Source: Planctomycetota bacterium (GTDB lineage: Bacteria > Planctomycetota > Planctomycetia > Pirellulales > Pirellulaceae). Taken from it: DNA of 64,000 bases. The stretch's first letter is position 1, and each line of letters opens with the position of its first letter. The notes under the pieces were generated by a model. It ran no database searches and was not told where the DNA came from. It saw nothing but the letters and a program-made list of their open reading frames with translations. A program made the translations under genes and the position numbers. Positions 41,073 through 50,709 of the stretch are shown here, piece by piece. The stretch lies in contig JAPLNI010000058.1 of NCBI GenBank assembly GCA_026692865.1, positions 434,938 through 498,937 on the forward strand, given 5' to 3'.

Positions 41073-42830
41073 TTATTTTTGAAGCGGTTGATTGGCATTT
41101 TTGAGAATAAAGTCAACGATCGGTTGCGAGTCTTCCAGTCCATGAGGATGGTGACCGACGCCAGCTTTGCGAATCAAGGTGATGTCGCCACCCAGCTCGT
41201 TGTACTTCGTTGCGATGATGCCTGTGTTTTCCTCCCATGGAACGACATCGTCCGCGTCACCAAATACATGTAAAAGTGGTACATGATGGTTTGCCAGAGG
41301 GCTGAGGTTGTCGATAGGGTTTGCTTTGGAGGCAACTCCGGATGATTCATCGCTAAAGTTCCAGAGCTTCAAAACGAGGGCCCAATTCTTGGGATCGCCT
41401 TTCCCTTTGCCCTTGCCACCGGGCCAGCTTTTGAAATCGCAAACGGGTGCATCGGCATAGATGCACGAAACCTTGTCCGGATTAGCAATTGCCCAGTTGT
41501 AGCAGTACAAACCTCCGCGACTCAGTCCAACCAGTGCGGGCTTCTTGTTGAGAGCATATTGACTTGTCATTTCTGCGTAACATTGGTTCCATAAATCGAC
41601 AGCAGGCGGACTCCCAAGCATATCGTTAATCTTCATGTAGACGATATGAAAACCGTGGCCGAGCAGTGCGATGTCGGGGGCTGGCTTATGCCCAAAGAAC
41701 TCGCCATGCCAAACCCATGGTCGGCCCGGTGCAGCATGTGCTGGCGCGATAATAGTGACTGGCTTTCCAGCGATCTTTACTTCATGTTTGTCATAGCCAT
41801 TCCATTGACCAGTTTTACTAGGAAGGGCATTTGGCTTCGGCTGATTCGCATCTTGTTTCACGAATTCTAGAACCTGCACGTCAAGCTCGTCTGCTTTCTC
41901 GTTAGCTTCCTCCAGTGGCAATCCCGTTGCGACTCCCGGCCGCTTGTGACCAACATGGCTTAGCCAAGCGGGTCGCAGTATTGATTGCTTCTTTCGAACT
42001 AGGTCCAAGATCTCGCGACCACGAGGATGCTCTGGAGCTCCATCTTGATCAAGCGACAATCCCCACGCTTTTAATATAGTGGTTGCGATAATCAGGTGAC
42101 CTTCGGGAGTTGGATGGATGCCGTCTTTTGAATAAGTAAACGATGCGTCAGTTTTACGTTGATCATTAAGTGCTTTCTTCATCGGGCCGTGAAGATCGAT
42201 CACCTCCCAGCCTTCTTTGGCTTGCATCTCGATTAACCAATTCGAGTACTCTTCAAGAACCTCGTCGTATCCTGAATAAGGTCTTTCATAAGTCGCTAGC
42301 CCAGCCGGTAGCACTTTGCTCTGGATCGGAAGCGAGTCAAAAACAGGCGGCGTGACATGAATGATTCGAGCCCCCGTTGCGATCACCTTGTCATGAAGTT
42401 TTTTCATGCCGGATTGGAAGGCCTGCTTACGTTGCGCATCGAGAGGATGGTAGATGCCGTCGTTCATTCCATAGCAGGCGATGACAAAATCAGGCTTGGC
42501 TTTTTCAAGGACTCTATCGAGCCGTTCATGCAAGTCAGGCCGTGGGAACTTTCCACCCGCATGACCTGGCTCACTTAATCCGCTTACCGTTTCACTACTC
42601 AGACCCAGCGGTATGATCTTTTGCTGTGAATCAGGATTGGCAACGACGAGGGCAGCTTCAATGTGCTCGATGTAGCGGCCCGCTTGCGTGATGCTATCAC
42701 CTAAGAAGACGATCCGTTGCTCTGTAGGTTGTTGGTGCGGTTGCGTCAGCTTTGGGGACGGATCGGCGATTAATGGTGAGACGGTTGTCGTTGCTAAGAA
42801 TAGCACGAGGAAGTGGAGGGCATTCTTCAT
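41073..42830 (-). CDS. SGNH/GDSL hydrolase fused to alpha/beta hydrolase
   Basis: 585 aa with a signal peptide (MKNALHFLVLFLATTTVSPL). The N-terminal half is a GDSL/SGNH lipase-esterase: FLGDSITQAG (S46), YGMNDGIYH, and DGIHPTPEGHLI with the aspartate and histidine. The C-terminal half, from about 330, is an alpha/beta hydrolase with the nucleophile in LVGLSRGGLYCYN and the histidine in AGVGHHPHGL. Both appear intact. Two linked esterases suggest de-acylation or de-acetylation of a decorated polysaccharide. It is the first gene of the four-gene unit. Confidence 0.9.
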   Translation of the reverse strand: MKNALHFLVLFLATTTVSPLIADPSPKLTQPHQQPTEQRIVFLGDSITQAGRYIEHIEAALVVANPDSQQKIIPLGLSSETVSGLSEPGHAGGKFPRPDLHERLDRVLEKAKPDFVIACYGMNDGIYHPLDAQRKQAFQSGMKKLHDKVIATGARIIHVTPPVFDSLPIQSKVLPAGLATYERPYSGYDEVLEEYSNWLIEMQAKEGWEVIDLHGPMKKALNDQRKTDASFTYSKDGIHPTPEGHLIIATTILKAWGLSLDQDGAPEHPRGREILDLVRKKQSILRPAWLSHVGHKRPGVATGLPLEEANEKADELDVQVLEFVKQDANQPKPNALPSKTGQWNGYDKHEVKIAGKPVTIIAPAHAAPGRPWVWHGEFFGHKPAPDIALLGHGFHIVYMKINDMLGSPPAVDLWNQCYAEMTSQYALNKKPALVGLSRGGLYCYNWAIANPDKVSCIYADAPVCDFKSWPGGKGKGKGDPKNWALVLKLWNFSDESSGVASKANPIDNLSPLANHHVPLLHVFGDADDVVPWEENTGIIATKYNELGGDITLIRKAGVGHHPHGLEDSQPIVDFILKNANQPLQK

Positions 42831-42908
42831 TTGCTGAAATTATGTAGGAGAGGTGGGAATCAAATATTCTTTGACTCTTCTATGATAACATCCCAGCACG
42901 CCAAGCGG

Positions 42909-43011
42909 GGCCTGATCAAAAGGGCATTTTTCCTGAGCCCGTAGTTGTTTAACTCGGGTGTTGCGGGGTACTTTGTAAGAAAACCGAAACCCGTGGATAG
43001 CGTCCAATGCC
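42909..43011 (-). repeat. ~95-bp dispersed repeat, copy C (inverted)
   Basis: On the minus strand it reads GGCATTGGACGCTATCCACG...GGGCTCAGGAAAAATGCCC...GATCAGGCC and aligns with copy B. Its distal end is itself a loose palindrome (GGGC..TCAAAA against TTTTCCTGAGCCC). Confidence 0.7.
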
Positions 43012-43046
43012 ATTATCTTTCGCCACATCAGCCGCCTGGCGTCAGA

Positions 43047-43179
43047 GAGCGTCCCGCTTAGGAATTCCGTTAACTCGTACGCAATGAAATGGTACTCCTA
43101 CTCCTACTCGAATCTACCGCTATCCGATCGAGTACGAGTATGAGTACCGGCTTAACGCCTGAGTACGAGTACGAAAATG
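43047..43179. repeat. GAGTACGAG palindromic element, copy 1
   Basis: About 130 bp. The left half has GCGTCCCGCTTAGGAATTC, then CTCGTACGCAATGAAATGGT; the right half has GAGTACGAGTATGAGTACCG and GCCTGAGTACGAGTACG. The arms form a long imperfect palindrome. A related copy, with the outer GTCCCGC end on the other side, is at 50710-50870. It holds no gene. Confidence 0.75.
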
Positions 43180-43234
43180 CAGGAATACTGATTTTCTAAG
43201 CTGGAAAGTTGCAAGCAGAAGTCACTTCGAAAAG

Positions 43235-44566
43235 TCAGTCGCTAATCGCCGTTTTCGTGCGGTTGCTAAAACGAACGCGATAGTGGATAGCTGACCATGC
43301 GATTGACAGTAACGAGATGGCCCCTGCAATCGAGCAAGCGACTATAAAGAATTGCAGGATGTTCCCTTCGAATTTGACGAACTTCCGGGCAAGAAGAACC
43401 ATCACATAGCCGAAATAACCGGTCGAATCCACCAGCGCCATCAGGTAGCCAAGATTCCCTTTCTCCCCTGTGAGTGCAATGAATCGTTCTAAAACCGTTG
43501 TATGAATTGCGACATAGGGCATATAGAGCCCCAGACCAACCAGCACCATAAACGTCAATGGATCCAACATCCGGTAAGACTGCAGGAAGCACGCAGAGAG
43601 CATCAACAACACACCAGCCGCACAAATGGATAACGAACTTAGATAGGCTTTTCCATTGTGACGAAATAAAACACAACTTCCATTGATAGCCAAAACTAAT
43701 ATCCCGACCCAAATTTCGGATTGCGTAAAACGTGTCGCGAATTCCGCTTGATCAACTCCGAGATCAGTCCAAAGCTCTCTCGCAAAATCGCCTCGGATAC
43801 TTCTGATAATATTGGCAAGCAAGTAAACAACCATAATAGGTGACAGCCCCCATGCGTACCTGTGAAGATAAGCCCAACGATCAGATCGATTCATTACGGT
43901 CCGAACCTGCCGTTGCGATTCGTCAGCATGACTTGGACGAGGAATTTGGGCGAGCATCCAAACAAAAAACAGCAGCGGAAAAATAAAGACAGATCCGGCT
44001 ACTGCAGGCATCCATGATTCTCCGAAGGGCGCGATCAATGTTTGCCCGACCGACTTCATAACTCCATCAGCTAGGATGAAACTAGTACACAGCCCTGCCG
44101 CTAAAAGTTCGGTTGTTTGGCGCCCTTCCAAAAAGCCTAAGACGAGACCAAAGACCATGCCAAGTGGTAAACCATTCAAAAAGATCAACAGGATGTTCCA
44201 AGGCCGGCTTGCAGCACCAAAGCCAATCAACGCAATATGAGAGAATCCGATCAACGCAAGAATGGCGACAGCACGTCGGTTAGGGGGTAACTCAGAAACA
44301 AATTTGATACCCAAGAATTTGCTGATGGTATATCCGACAACTTGTGCAATTACAAAGATGCTCTTCTCGTCCAATTGCAGATTGCCAGTGAATGTATACG
44401 TATACTCATACGCTCCTGCTTTGAACGGGACGCGAAATCCGTACATGCAAAAATACGTGCCGAAAGCGGCGACAATAGACCATAGAGTCCATGCAGAAGT
44501 AGACCAATTCCATTTGCTTTGCACGTCACGCAATTCAACATCTGTCTGTGCAACGTCCAAATTCAC
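43235..44566 (-). CDS. DUF5690-like multi-spanning membrane protein (possible phosphonate transporter)
   Basis: 443 aa with about 11-12 hydrophobic helices, MFS-like in length and pattern. It begins after a short soluble leader with WTLWSIVAAFGTYFCMYGFRVPFKAGAY and has GLPLGMVFGLVLGFLEGR and LMALVDSTGYFGYVMVLLARKF, which I recognise as the DUF5690 family. It is divergent from three phosphonate genes, so a role in importing 2-aminoethylphosphonate or a related compound is my inference. The start is GTG at 44566 with no clear ribosome site; a 22-bp tandem repeat directly precedes it. Confidence 0.75.
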   Translation of the reverse strand: MNLDVAQTDVELRDVQSKWNWSTSAWTLWSIVAAFGTYFCMYGFRVPFKAGAYEYTYTFTGNLQLDEKSIFVIAQVVGYTISKFLGIKFVSELPPNRRAVAILALIGFSHIALIGFGAASRPWNILLIFLNGLPLGMVFGLVLGFLEGRQTTELLAAGLCTSFILADGVMKSVGQTLIAPFGESWMPAVAGSVFIFPLLFFVWMLAQIPRPSHADESQRQVRTVMNRSDRWAYLHRYAWGLSPIMVVYLLANIIRSIRGDFARELWTDLGVDQAEFATRFTQSEIWVGILVLAINGSCVLFRHNGKAYLSSLSICAAGVLLMLSACFLQSYRMLDPLTFMVLVGLGLYMPYVAIHTTVLERFIALTGEKGNLGYLMALVDSTGYFGYVMVLLARKFVKFEGNILQFFIVACSIAGAISLLSIAWSAIHYRVRFSNRTKTAISD

Positions 44567-44569
44567 GAT

Positions 44570-44613
44570 GATTGTCTAAGATGAGGATTTTGATTGTCTA
44601 AGATGAGGATTTG
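44570..44613. repeat. Tandem 22-bp duplication at the DUF5690 start
   Basis: Units 44570-44591 and 44592-44613 (GATTGTCTAAGATGAGGATT...) are identical except in the last position. They begin 3 bases before the GTG start codon on the minus strand, where the ribosome site would be expected. Confidence 0.85.
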
Positions 44614-44667
44614 ATGAAGGCAATTTGCGTAACGCGGGCGGAAGTATATGCTATGGACCGTCTCTGA

Positions 44668-44685
44668 AACCATTAATATTTGGTT
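44668..44685. promoter_or_regulatory. Candidate operator between DUF5690 and phosphonate genes
   Basis: The inverted repeat AACCA-TTAATATT-TGGTT, with a further related half-site TGAACCAATA at 44707-44716 that overlaps the ribosome site AGAGG of the next gene. No regulator gene is adjacent. Confidence 0.35.
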
Positions 44686-44727
44686 CAGAATCTAAAATAT
44701 GTTGTGTGAACCAATAGAGGTGATTCG

Positions 44728-45306
44728 GTGACTATCGAAGTTGAAACCAGCGACCCAGTAGCACATGTGTTAGAGTGCTTTCGATTGCGTGGCAACTCTG
44801 AATATGGAAAAGAGGCCGTTTCGCAACTCGAACATGCTTTGCAAGCGGCGTATTCTGCCGAGCAAGCAAACGCTTCCCCGCAGTTGATCGCAGCATGCCT
44901 CCTTCACGACGTGGGGCACCTCCTTCATGATCTTCCAGAAGACGCTCCAGATCACGACATAGATGACCAGCATGAGCAACTAGGAGCCGCTTGGTTGATC
45001 GAACACTTTGTTCCAGAAGTCGTTGAGCCTATCCGTTTACACGTCGCTGCAAAACGCTATCTGTGTGCTGTCGATAGCGAGTACTTTGCTGTCCTAAGCC
45101 CTCCGTCAGTTCAAAGTTTGCATCTGCAAGGCGGACCGATGACTGAAAGCCAAGCTGCCCACTTCGAGCAGCACCCCCACTTCGCCGAAGCGATTCAACT
45201 ACGACGTTACGATGATCAGGCTAAGATTCCAAATCTGAAAACACCTTCGCTTGAGCACTATGTCGACCATTTGTCTCAATCACTGCTGACGCGAACTACC
45301 AACTAA
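44728..45306 (+). CDS. PhnZ-like HD-domain oxygenase (phosphonate-associated)
   Basis: 192 aa from a GTG start 7 nt after AGAGG. HD-type residues are in [11 protein letters not shown] (with the preceding [14 protein letters not shown]), [17 protein letters not shown] and RRYDDQAK. These match the mixed-valent diiron oxygenases PhnZ/TmpB and the phosphonate-operon-associated HD family. PhnZ cleaves the C-P bond of (R)-2-amino-1-hydroxyethylphosphonate; no PhnY dioxygenase is present here, so the exact substrate is uncertain. It is coupled to the FAD oxidoreductase gene by a TAATG overlap. Confidence 0.85.
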   Translation: MTIEVETSDPVAHVLECFRLRGNSEYGKEAVSQLEHALQAAYSAEQANASPQLIAACLLHDVGHLLHDLPEDAPDHDIDDQHEQLGAAWLIEHFVPEVVEPIRLHVAAKRYLCAVDSEYFAVLSPPSVQSLHLQGGPMTESQAAHFEQHPHFAEAIQLRRYDDQAKIPNLKTPSLEHYVDHLSQSLLTRTTN

Positions 45307-46427
45307 TGACCGATTCGACAATCATTATCGGCGGCGGCATTGTCGGACTTTCTCAGGCATGGCTAGCAGCGGAGTCCGGTCAACGCGTCACAGTCTTCGA
45401 TCGTAGTGGCCTAGCCTGTGGAGCCTCTGTACGTAACTTCGGAATGGTCTGGCCGATCGGTCAACCCTCCGGCGAGTCCTACGAGACGGCTCTAAGGAGC
45501 CGTGCTCGTTGGCTTCATTTAGCGAACGAATCTGGATTGTGGATTAACGATTGTGGATCGATCCACTTGGCGCACAGAGTTGACGAATGGGATGTGCTTC
45601 AAGAATTTCATGCTGAGAGTAAATCCAACAACGTTCAGTGCGAATTACTAAGTCGTGAGCAGGTTTTGGCGACGACTCCTGCCGCAAATCCAACTAATCT
45701 AATTGGTGGTTTGTACAGCCCGACTGAGGCCTGCGTTAACCCTCGGAAAGCAAGTCAAGTTTTGGCGGCCTGGCTTTCTGATAAACACGATGTCCAATTC
45801 GAATGGAACACATCGGTAAGCCAAGTCGAGACGGGTAAGGTTACAACTGCCTTTGGAAAATCTTACTCATGTGCCCAAATCGTTGTCTGCTCTGGCTCTG
45901 ACTTTGAAACTTTGTTTCCGGTCGAGTATGCGAACTCCAGGCTGAAGAAGTGCAAATTGCAAATGCTGCGGACGGGAACGCAACCAGACGGCTGGCGTAT
46001 TGGTCCTCACATTGCAAGCGGCCTAACACTAAGGCACTACGGTAACTTTGCTAGTTGCCCGAGCTTACCGAAGCTTCGCGCCAGGATCGCAAGTGAGAAC
46101 CCAGAACTTGATCGTTACGGCATCCATGTGATGGCTTCCCAGAACGAGTTAGGCCAAATCATACTCGGAGATTCGCATGAATACGGCGACGAGATTACTC
46201 CGTTTGACCGTCAAGATATTGACGAGATGATCCTATCGGAACTGCGTAAGATTCTTAATCTGCCCGACTGGACGATCACCGAGCGATGGCACGGTATCTA
46301 CGCAAAGAATCCTCACCATTCTCATTGGACCATCGAGCCTCTGCCCGGTGTTCGAATCGTCAACGGCCTTGGTGGTGCGGGAATGACCATGTCCTTTGGT
46401 GTTGCTGAGCATCATTGGCAAAAGTAG
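45306..46427 (+). CDS. FAD-dependent oxidoreductase of the phosphonate-associated TIGR03364 type
   Basis: 373 aa. The FAD-binding [17 protein letters not shown] is at the N-terminus, followed by [22 protein letters not shown]; the C-terminus has [14 protein letters not shown] and [13 protein letters not shown]. It has the DAO/glycine-oxidase-like fold. Relatives encoded with phosphonate genes oxidise aminoethylphosphonates (including N-methylated forms) to phosphonoacetaldehyde. The position between the PhnZ-like and phnX genes, and the lack of a PhnW transaminase, make this the likely amine-removing step here; this is inference. Confidence 0.87.
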   Translation: MTDSTIIIGGGIVGLSQAWLAAESGQRVTVFDRSGLACGASVRNFGMVWPIGQPSGESYETALRSRARWLHLANESGLWINDCGSIHLAHRVDEWDVLQEFHAESKSNNVQCELLSREQVLATTPAANPTNLIGGLYSPTEACVNPRKASQVLAAWLSDKHDVQFEWNTSVSQVETGKVTTAFGKSYSCAQIVVCSGSDFETLFPVEYANSRLKKCKLQMLRTGTQPDGWRIGPHIASGLTLRHYGNFASCPSLPKLRARIASENPELDRYGIHVMASQNELGQIILGDSHEYGDEITPFDRQDIDEMILSELRKILNLPDWTITERWHGIYAKNPHHSHWTIEPLPGVRIVNGLGGAGMTMSFGVAEHHWQK

Positions 46428-46493
46428 CACGCCCAGAGGTTAGCTACGCGACCCCAATTTTTGATTTTAACTTCGATTTCAGGTTGTCATTTT

Positions 46494-47306
46494 ATGAAGA
46501 TTAAAGCAGTACTGTTTGATTGGGCTGGGACAACCGTCGACTATGGTAGTCGCTCGCCAGTAAAAGTTTTTATCGAAGTTTTTCATCGGCTAGGAATCGA
46601 GATTACCGAAGCCGAAGCACGTGGTCCCATGGGACAAGCAAAACGCGAACACATCGCAAGCGTGATGTCGTTGCCTCGCGTCAATAGGTTATGGCAAGAC
46701 AAGTTTGGTAAGGCACCTACATCGACCGATGTTGATCAGCTCTATGCAGATTTTTTGCCTTTACAACTATCGGTCCTGTCGGAAGGCTCAGATGTCATCC
46801 CGGGCGTTGTGAACATGGTAAATGAGCTCAGACGGCGAGGTTTAAAAATCGGTTCATCGACTGGTTATACACGAGCCTTAATGGAGGCGGTCATACCACC
46901 CGCTCGCAAGCAGGGTTATGAGCCGGACGTCATCATGTGTTCCGACGATGTTTCAGCCGGACGCCCAATGCCGTGGCTCAATTTTCGAGCCTGCGAAGCC
47001 CTAGGAATCTATCCGCCATCGGGGGTACTCGTCGTCGATGATACGCCAATCGGAATCCAAGCAGCACGAAACGCCGGAATGTGGGCAGTGGGTGTGAGTA
47101 TGACTGGTAATGGACTGGGACTTAGCCAGAACGAAGCAGAATCGCTTTCCGAAGAGGAACTAAGTAAAAGGCTGGGCACGATCGAACAAGAATTTTTTGC
47201 TTCAGGAGCACATTTCGTCATTCGATCTGCAGCTGATTTAATCCCTGTGCTGGAACAACTGAATGATCAATTGAGCCGAGAAGCAGCCGAATTTACAATT
47301 CGGTAG
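46494..47306 (+). CDS. phnX: Phosphonoacetaldehyde hydrolase (phosphonatase)
   Basis: 270 aa from the ATG at 46494; an upstream start at 46461 adds a non-conserved leader. HAD fold with the nucleophile D9 in FDWAGTTVDYG (D-W-A-G-T is the phosphonatase signature), the Schiff-base lysine K50 in MGQAKREHI, and the acidic VDDTPIGIQAARNAG. It hydrolyses phosphonoacetaldehyde to acetaldehyde and phosphate. Third gene of the plus-strand phosphonate operon, 66 bp after the FAD oxidoreductase gene. Confidence 0.95.
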   Translation: MKIKAVLFDWAGTTVDYGSRSPVKVFIEVFHRLGIEITEAEARGPMGQAKREHIASVMSLPRVNRLWQDKFGKAPTSTDVDQLYADFLPLQLSVLSEGSDVIPGVVNMVNELRRRGLKIGSSTGYTRALMEAVIPPARKQGYEPDVIMCSDDVSAGRPMPWLNFRACEALGIYPPSGVLVVDDTPIGIQAARNAGMWAVGVSMTGNGLGLSQNEAESLSEEELSKRLGTIEQEFFASGAHFVIRSAADLIPVLEQLNDQLSREAAEFTIR

Positions 47307-47411
47307 CAAGATCCGCTCAGACGCATTTTGGTTCGAAGCAGTCATGTATACTTTATCAGTGTATTCATTTTGGCTGATTGACGTTTTGAAACGTTTCGTA
47401 GGTGGTGGGGT

Positions 47412-49157
47412 ATGGGGTTTACGAAATTGACTTCGTGTAATTTGTTTTTTGTACTTGTTGGTTTTTCACAAGTTCTCTACGCAAGCAACGCGAGTAAACC
47501 CAATGTGCTGATCGTTTTAATTGACGATGCTGGCTACGGTGATTTTGGCTGCACTGGGCATCCTTTCTTGAAGACACCGAATATTGACAAGCTGCATGAT
47601 GAAAGTGTTCGATTGACTGACTTTCACGTTGCTCCGATGTGTACCCCGACTCGTGGACAACTTCTTACTGGGCAAGACGCACTTCGTAATGCAGCGGCGT
47701 CGGTGACGGCAGGACGAGCGGTACTAAGACCTGGAATTCCTACGCTACCTGAACTACTGGCTAAGGAAGGTTGGGCAACTGGGATCTTTGGAAAATGGCA
47801 TTTAGGAGATAGCTATCCGCATCGACCGATGGACAAAGGATTTAAGACTTCGGTTTGGATGAAGGGTTGGGGTTTTACAAGTGCCCCCGAGTTCAGTAAT
47901 ACACTGTTCGACGGACATTGTTTAAGAGGCAGCCAACAGACTCGTTTCCCCGGCTACATCACCGATTTTTGCTTTGATGAAGCGATGAAATGGATGGGTG
48001 AACAATCCCGGAATGAAGCACCTTTCTTTTGCTATTTGCCATTGCACGCCGCGCACTCGCCATATGTTGTCCCGGACAAATTTAGCGCACCTTTCGCTGG
48101 GGAGAAAGCTCCGAAGTTTTTTGGGATGCTTAGTAACATTGATGAGAATATGGGACGGCTGAATGACTTCTTGGTAACGAGTAATTTGCATGAAAATACA
48201 ATCGTTGTTTTCATGACCGACAACGGTGGAACAGCTGGCGTGCCTGTATTCAACGCTGGTCTTCGTGGACACAAGACTGAATACTACGATGGGGGTCATC
48301 GAGTTCCCTGCCTTATTAAGTGGCCTGCCGGAAATCTTCGACCTCGGGGTGTTTCGATTCCTACACATGTGCAAGATTTGATGCCAACGCTGCTAGAGAT
48401 TTGCGGCAACTCAAAAGAATTGTTAATTGCGAAAGAGAAAATGGATGGGGTGAGTTTATTAAAGCTGCTTCGAGACGATTCCCCAATCGAAGATCGGATG
48501 TTGGTCGTTCAATACGGTGCATCTCCACCACATCCCGATGACCCGAAAAAGTGGCGTAGTTGTGTGGTTTGGGACCAATGGCGATTGGTTCATGGTGAAG
48601 AACTGTACGAAACAAAATCGGATCGATCGCAGCAGGTAAACGTTGCTGGAAAGTATCCGGAGATCGTTTCGAAGATGAGGACCCATTATGAAGAGTGGTG
48701 GGCTGGGATTGAACCACATCTGGGAGACTTTGTGCCAATGACGATTGGCGCGGACCAAGAGAATCCGGTTGGGTTAACGAGTTCTGATTGGCAAGATGTT
48801 TACGCAGATAACTCTGGGCATATTCGAAACGGAGCAGGAGGGCCGCGTGGTGGACCTTGGAACGTTGATGTTGAACGCGAAGGAGAATATGAGATTCGAC
48901 TTCGACGGTGGCCTTTTGATTTAAATACACCCCTAGACGGTAACGTGACACCGCTTGGCAAAGTGTTGCCTATCGCAGCGGCAAGTCTCAAGATTGGCTC
49001 CATTGAGAAGCAAGTGAAAACCGCATTGGGGAGTCAAGAAGCCGTCTTTGTTTTGAATCTTCCCGCAGGACGCACGCAATTGCAAGCTTGGTTTCAAGAC
49101 GCAAAAGGCGATGATTTATGCGGAGCGTACTTCGCATCGGTTTATCGCAAACCATAA
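47412..49157 (+). CDS. Secreted sulfatase with long C-terminal extension
   Basis: 581 aa with a signal peptide ending near YASNAS. The metal site is LIDDAGYGDFGC, the formylglycine cysteine C77 is in CTPTRGQLLTG, and GKWHLGD is present. The core ends at about 430, and an extra domain of about 140 residues follows (GAGGPRGGPWNVDVEREGEYEIRLRRWPFD in parts), seemingly a beta-rich accessory module. It differs clearly from the sulfatase at 25290, so it probably acts on another sulfated sugar. It follows the phosphonate genes but is not obviously linked to them. Confidence 0.92.
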   Translation: MGFTKLTSCNLFFVLVGFSQVLYASNASKPNVLIVLIDDAGYGDFGCTGHPFLKTPNIDKLHDESVRLTDFHVAPMCTPTRGQLLTGQDALRNAAASVTAGRAVLRPGIPTLPELLAKEGWATGIFGKWHLGDSYPHRPMDKGFKTSVWMKGWGFTSAPEFSNTLFDGHCLRGSQQTRFPGYITDFCFDEAMKWMGEQSRNEAPFFCYLPLHAAHSPYVVPDKFSAPFAGEKAPKFFGMLSNIDENMGRLNDFLVTSNLHENTIVVFMTDNGGTAGVPVFNAGLRGHKTEYYDGGHRVPCLIKWPAGNLRPRGVSIPTHVQDLMPTLLEICGNSKELLIAKEKMDGVSLLKLLRDDSPIEDRMLVVQYGASPPHPDDPKKWRSCVVWDQWRLVHGEELYETKSDRSQQVNVAGKYPEIVSKMRTHYEEWWAGIEPHLGDFVPMTIGADQENPVGLTSSDWQDVYADNSGHIRNGAGGPRGGPWNVDVEREGEYEIRLRRWPFDLNTPLDGNVTPLGKVLPIAAASLKIGSIEKQVKTALGSQEAVFVLNLPAGRTQLQAWFQDAKGDDLCGAYFASVYRKP

Positions 49158-49270
49158 TGAAGACGCTCGAAATGTGCAACGATGAAATTAATCCGGAAGC
49201 GCAAACTAAGATTCAACAATTCCGTTGGCGTTGAGAATTTGTAGTTAGAGTCTCGATTACGATTCAATGT

Positions 49271-50545
49271 CTACTCGATGCAATAAAGTGTACTTTCGGA
49301 TCGAACGAACAGTTGTTTGTCGACAGGTGCAGGAGACGCGTCAACGCCTTCGTTTAATTTGTTCGTGGAAATTACTTCCAGTTTGTCACTGTCTTTTATG
49401 ACTGTGATAGTGCCGCTGCGATCGGTGAGATACACGTATCCGCCAGCTGCGATGGGCGATGCGTAGATGCTGTTGAGGCCAGGCACTCGAGCTGCCGAAT
49501 AGAAAGGCTTACCCGTTTTCGCATCGACACACGTAAGCAATCCCGACTTGCCTTTGTAGAAGTAAAGACGGCCATTTGAAAGCAGCGGTGACGCAATATC
49601 CGGAGTGTCACGGTCTAAGCTCCAAGCTACATTATGCGTCCCCTGGAGGTTACCACGACCTGTAAGTCGGAACGCTCCCAGGTACGCACCGCGAAAACCA
49701 CTCGTGACAAACGCAGTATCGCCCAGAGCCACTGCTGAGGCGGCTGGACGTTCGGTTTGGCCTGCACATCGCCAAAGTTCTTTCCCTGTTTTAAGGTCAT
49801 ATCCACGAGCGTAATTCTGACCATTCATAATGACTTGTTTTGAGTCGCCAAGATCGACCACCAATGGCGTAGCCCAACACGTCGGTTCATCGCGCGCGAC
49901 TTTCCATACCGTTTCGCCAGTAGCTTTGTTCAATGCATAAAGGAACGATGGGCCTTCGTGGTCCCAAGGAACAATGATGAGGTCATCGACAAGCGTTGGT
50001 GAACTACCTTCGCCAAAACTGTTTCTGGTATTCATCTGCCCAAAGTCATTACGCTGCCAAACGAGGTCTCCATTCATGGTGTAGCAGTAGAGACCACGCG
50101 ATCCAAAATGGCTGAAGACGTGAATTCCATCGGTGCAAGGTGATGCGGATGCGAAGCCATTGGTCGAGTGGGTTTCTTGATGAGGAACCGCTTCGATTGC
50201 CGTTTTTTCCCAGACAAGTTTCCCGCTTGATCTATCAAAGCATAGTGTTTTGAACTTGAGCTTTCCATTCTCGCTCGTACCGGCAGGCACAGCTGTCACA
50301 ACAAAAACACGATCTTCCCAAACCACAGGCGACCCAGATCCGCGGCCAGGAATGGCAACTTGCCATCGAATGTTTTTCGTAGGGGACCATTCCGTCGGCG
50401 GATTCGCAGTGGAAGAAATCCCGCTGCCGGATTCGCCTCGCCAATGCCCCCAATTGTCTGCGAGCAGTGTCGCGTCAAAGCCTGCGAAGCTTCCTAGAGA
50501 AAATACGAAACAAACTAAAGATCGCTTCAACATAGTCATGCTCAT
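49271..50545 (-). CDS. PQQ-binding-like beta-propeller protein, secreted (paralog 1)
   Basis: 424 aa with a signal peptide ending near LADN. The opening NWGHWRGESGSGIS, PGRGSGSPVVWEDRVFVV and blade motifs such as GKLVWEKTAIEA and TGKELWRCAGQT are those of the planctomycete PQQ-like/BamB-like propeller family. The function is unknown; some relatives bind PQQ or assemble outer membrane proteins. A paralog is 387 bp further on the same strand at 50932-52251, with the same layout but low identity. Confidence 0.85.
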   Translation of the reverse strand: MSMTMLKRSLVCFVFSLGSFAGFDATLLADNWGHWRGESGSGISSTANPPTEWSPTKNIRWQVAIPGRGSGSPVVWEDRVFVVTAVPAGTSENGKLKFKTLCFDRSSGKLVWEKTAIEAVPHQETHSTNGFASASPCTDGIHVFSHFGSRGLYCYTMNGDLVWQRNDFGQMNTRNSFGEGSSPTLVDDLIIVPWDHEGPSFLYALNKATGETVWKVARDEPTCWATPLVVDLGDSKQVIMNGQNYARGYDLKTGKELWRCAGQTERPAASAVALGDTAFVTSGFRGAYLGAFRLTGRGNLQGTHNVAWSLDRDTPDIASPLLSNGRLYFYKGKSGLLTCVDAKTGKPFYSAARVPGLNSIYASPIAAGGYVYLTDRSGTITVIKDSDKLEVISTNKLNEGVDASPAPVDKQLFVRSESTLYCIE

Positions 50546-50709
50546 TTGTTCTTCTGGGCAAGTGGAAATAAAGCGGAGTGCGAACGGGGTTACTTCTGCA
50601 GTCTAAGTTTTATCGTCTTCGACTTTATCGGGAATAAATCGATTCGAAGTTTTAAGTGCCAGGGCAATTCAGTTTAAAGGTAAGGTTGATTAACCGTCGT
50701 GTTTTAGTG

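Noticed and set aside
44260-44579. 105-codon plus-strand frame inside the DUF5690 gene
   Set aside because: It is antisense to a well-supported membrane protein and has no family signature.
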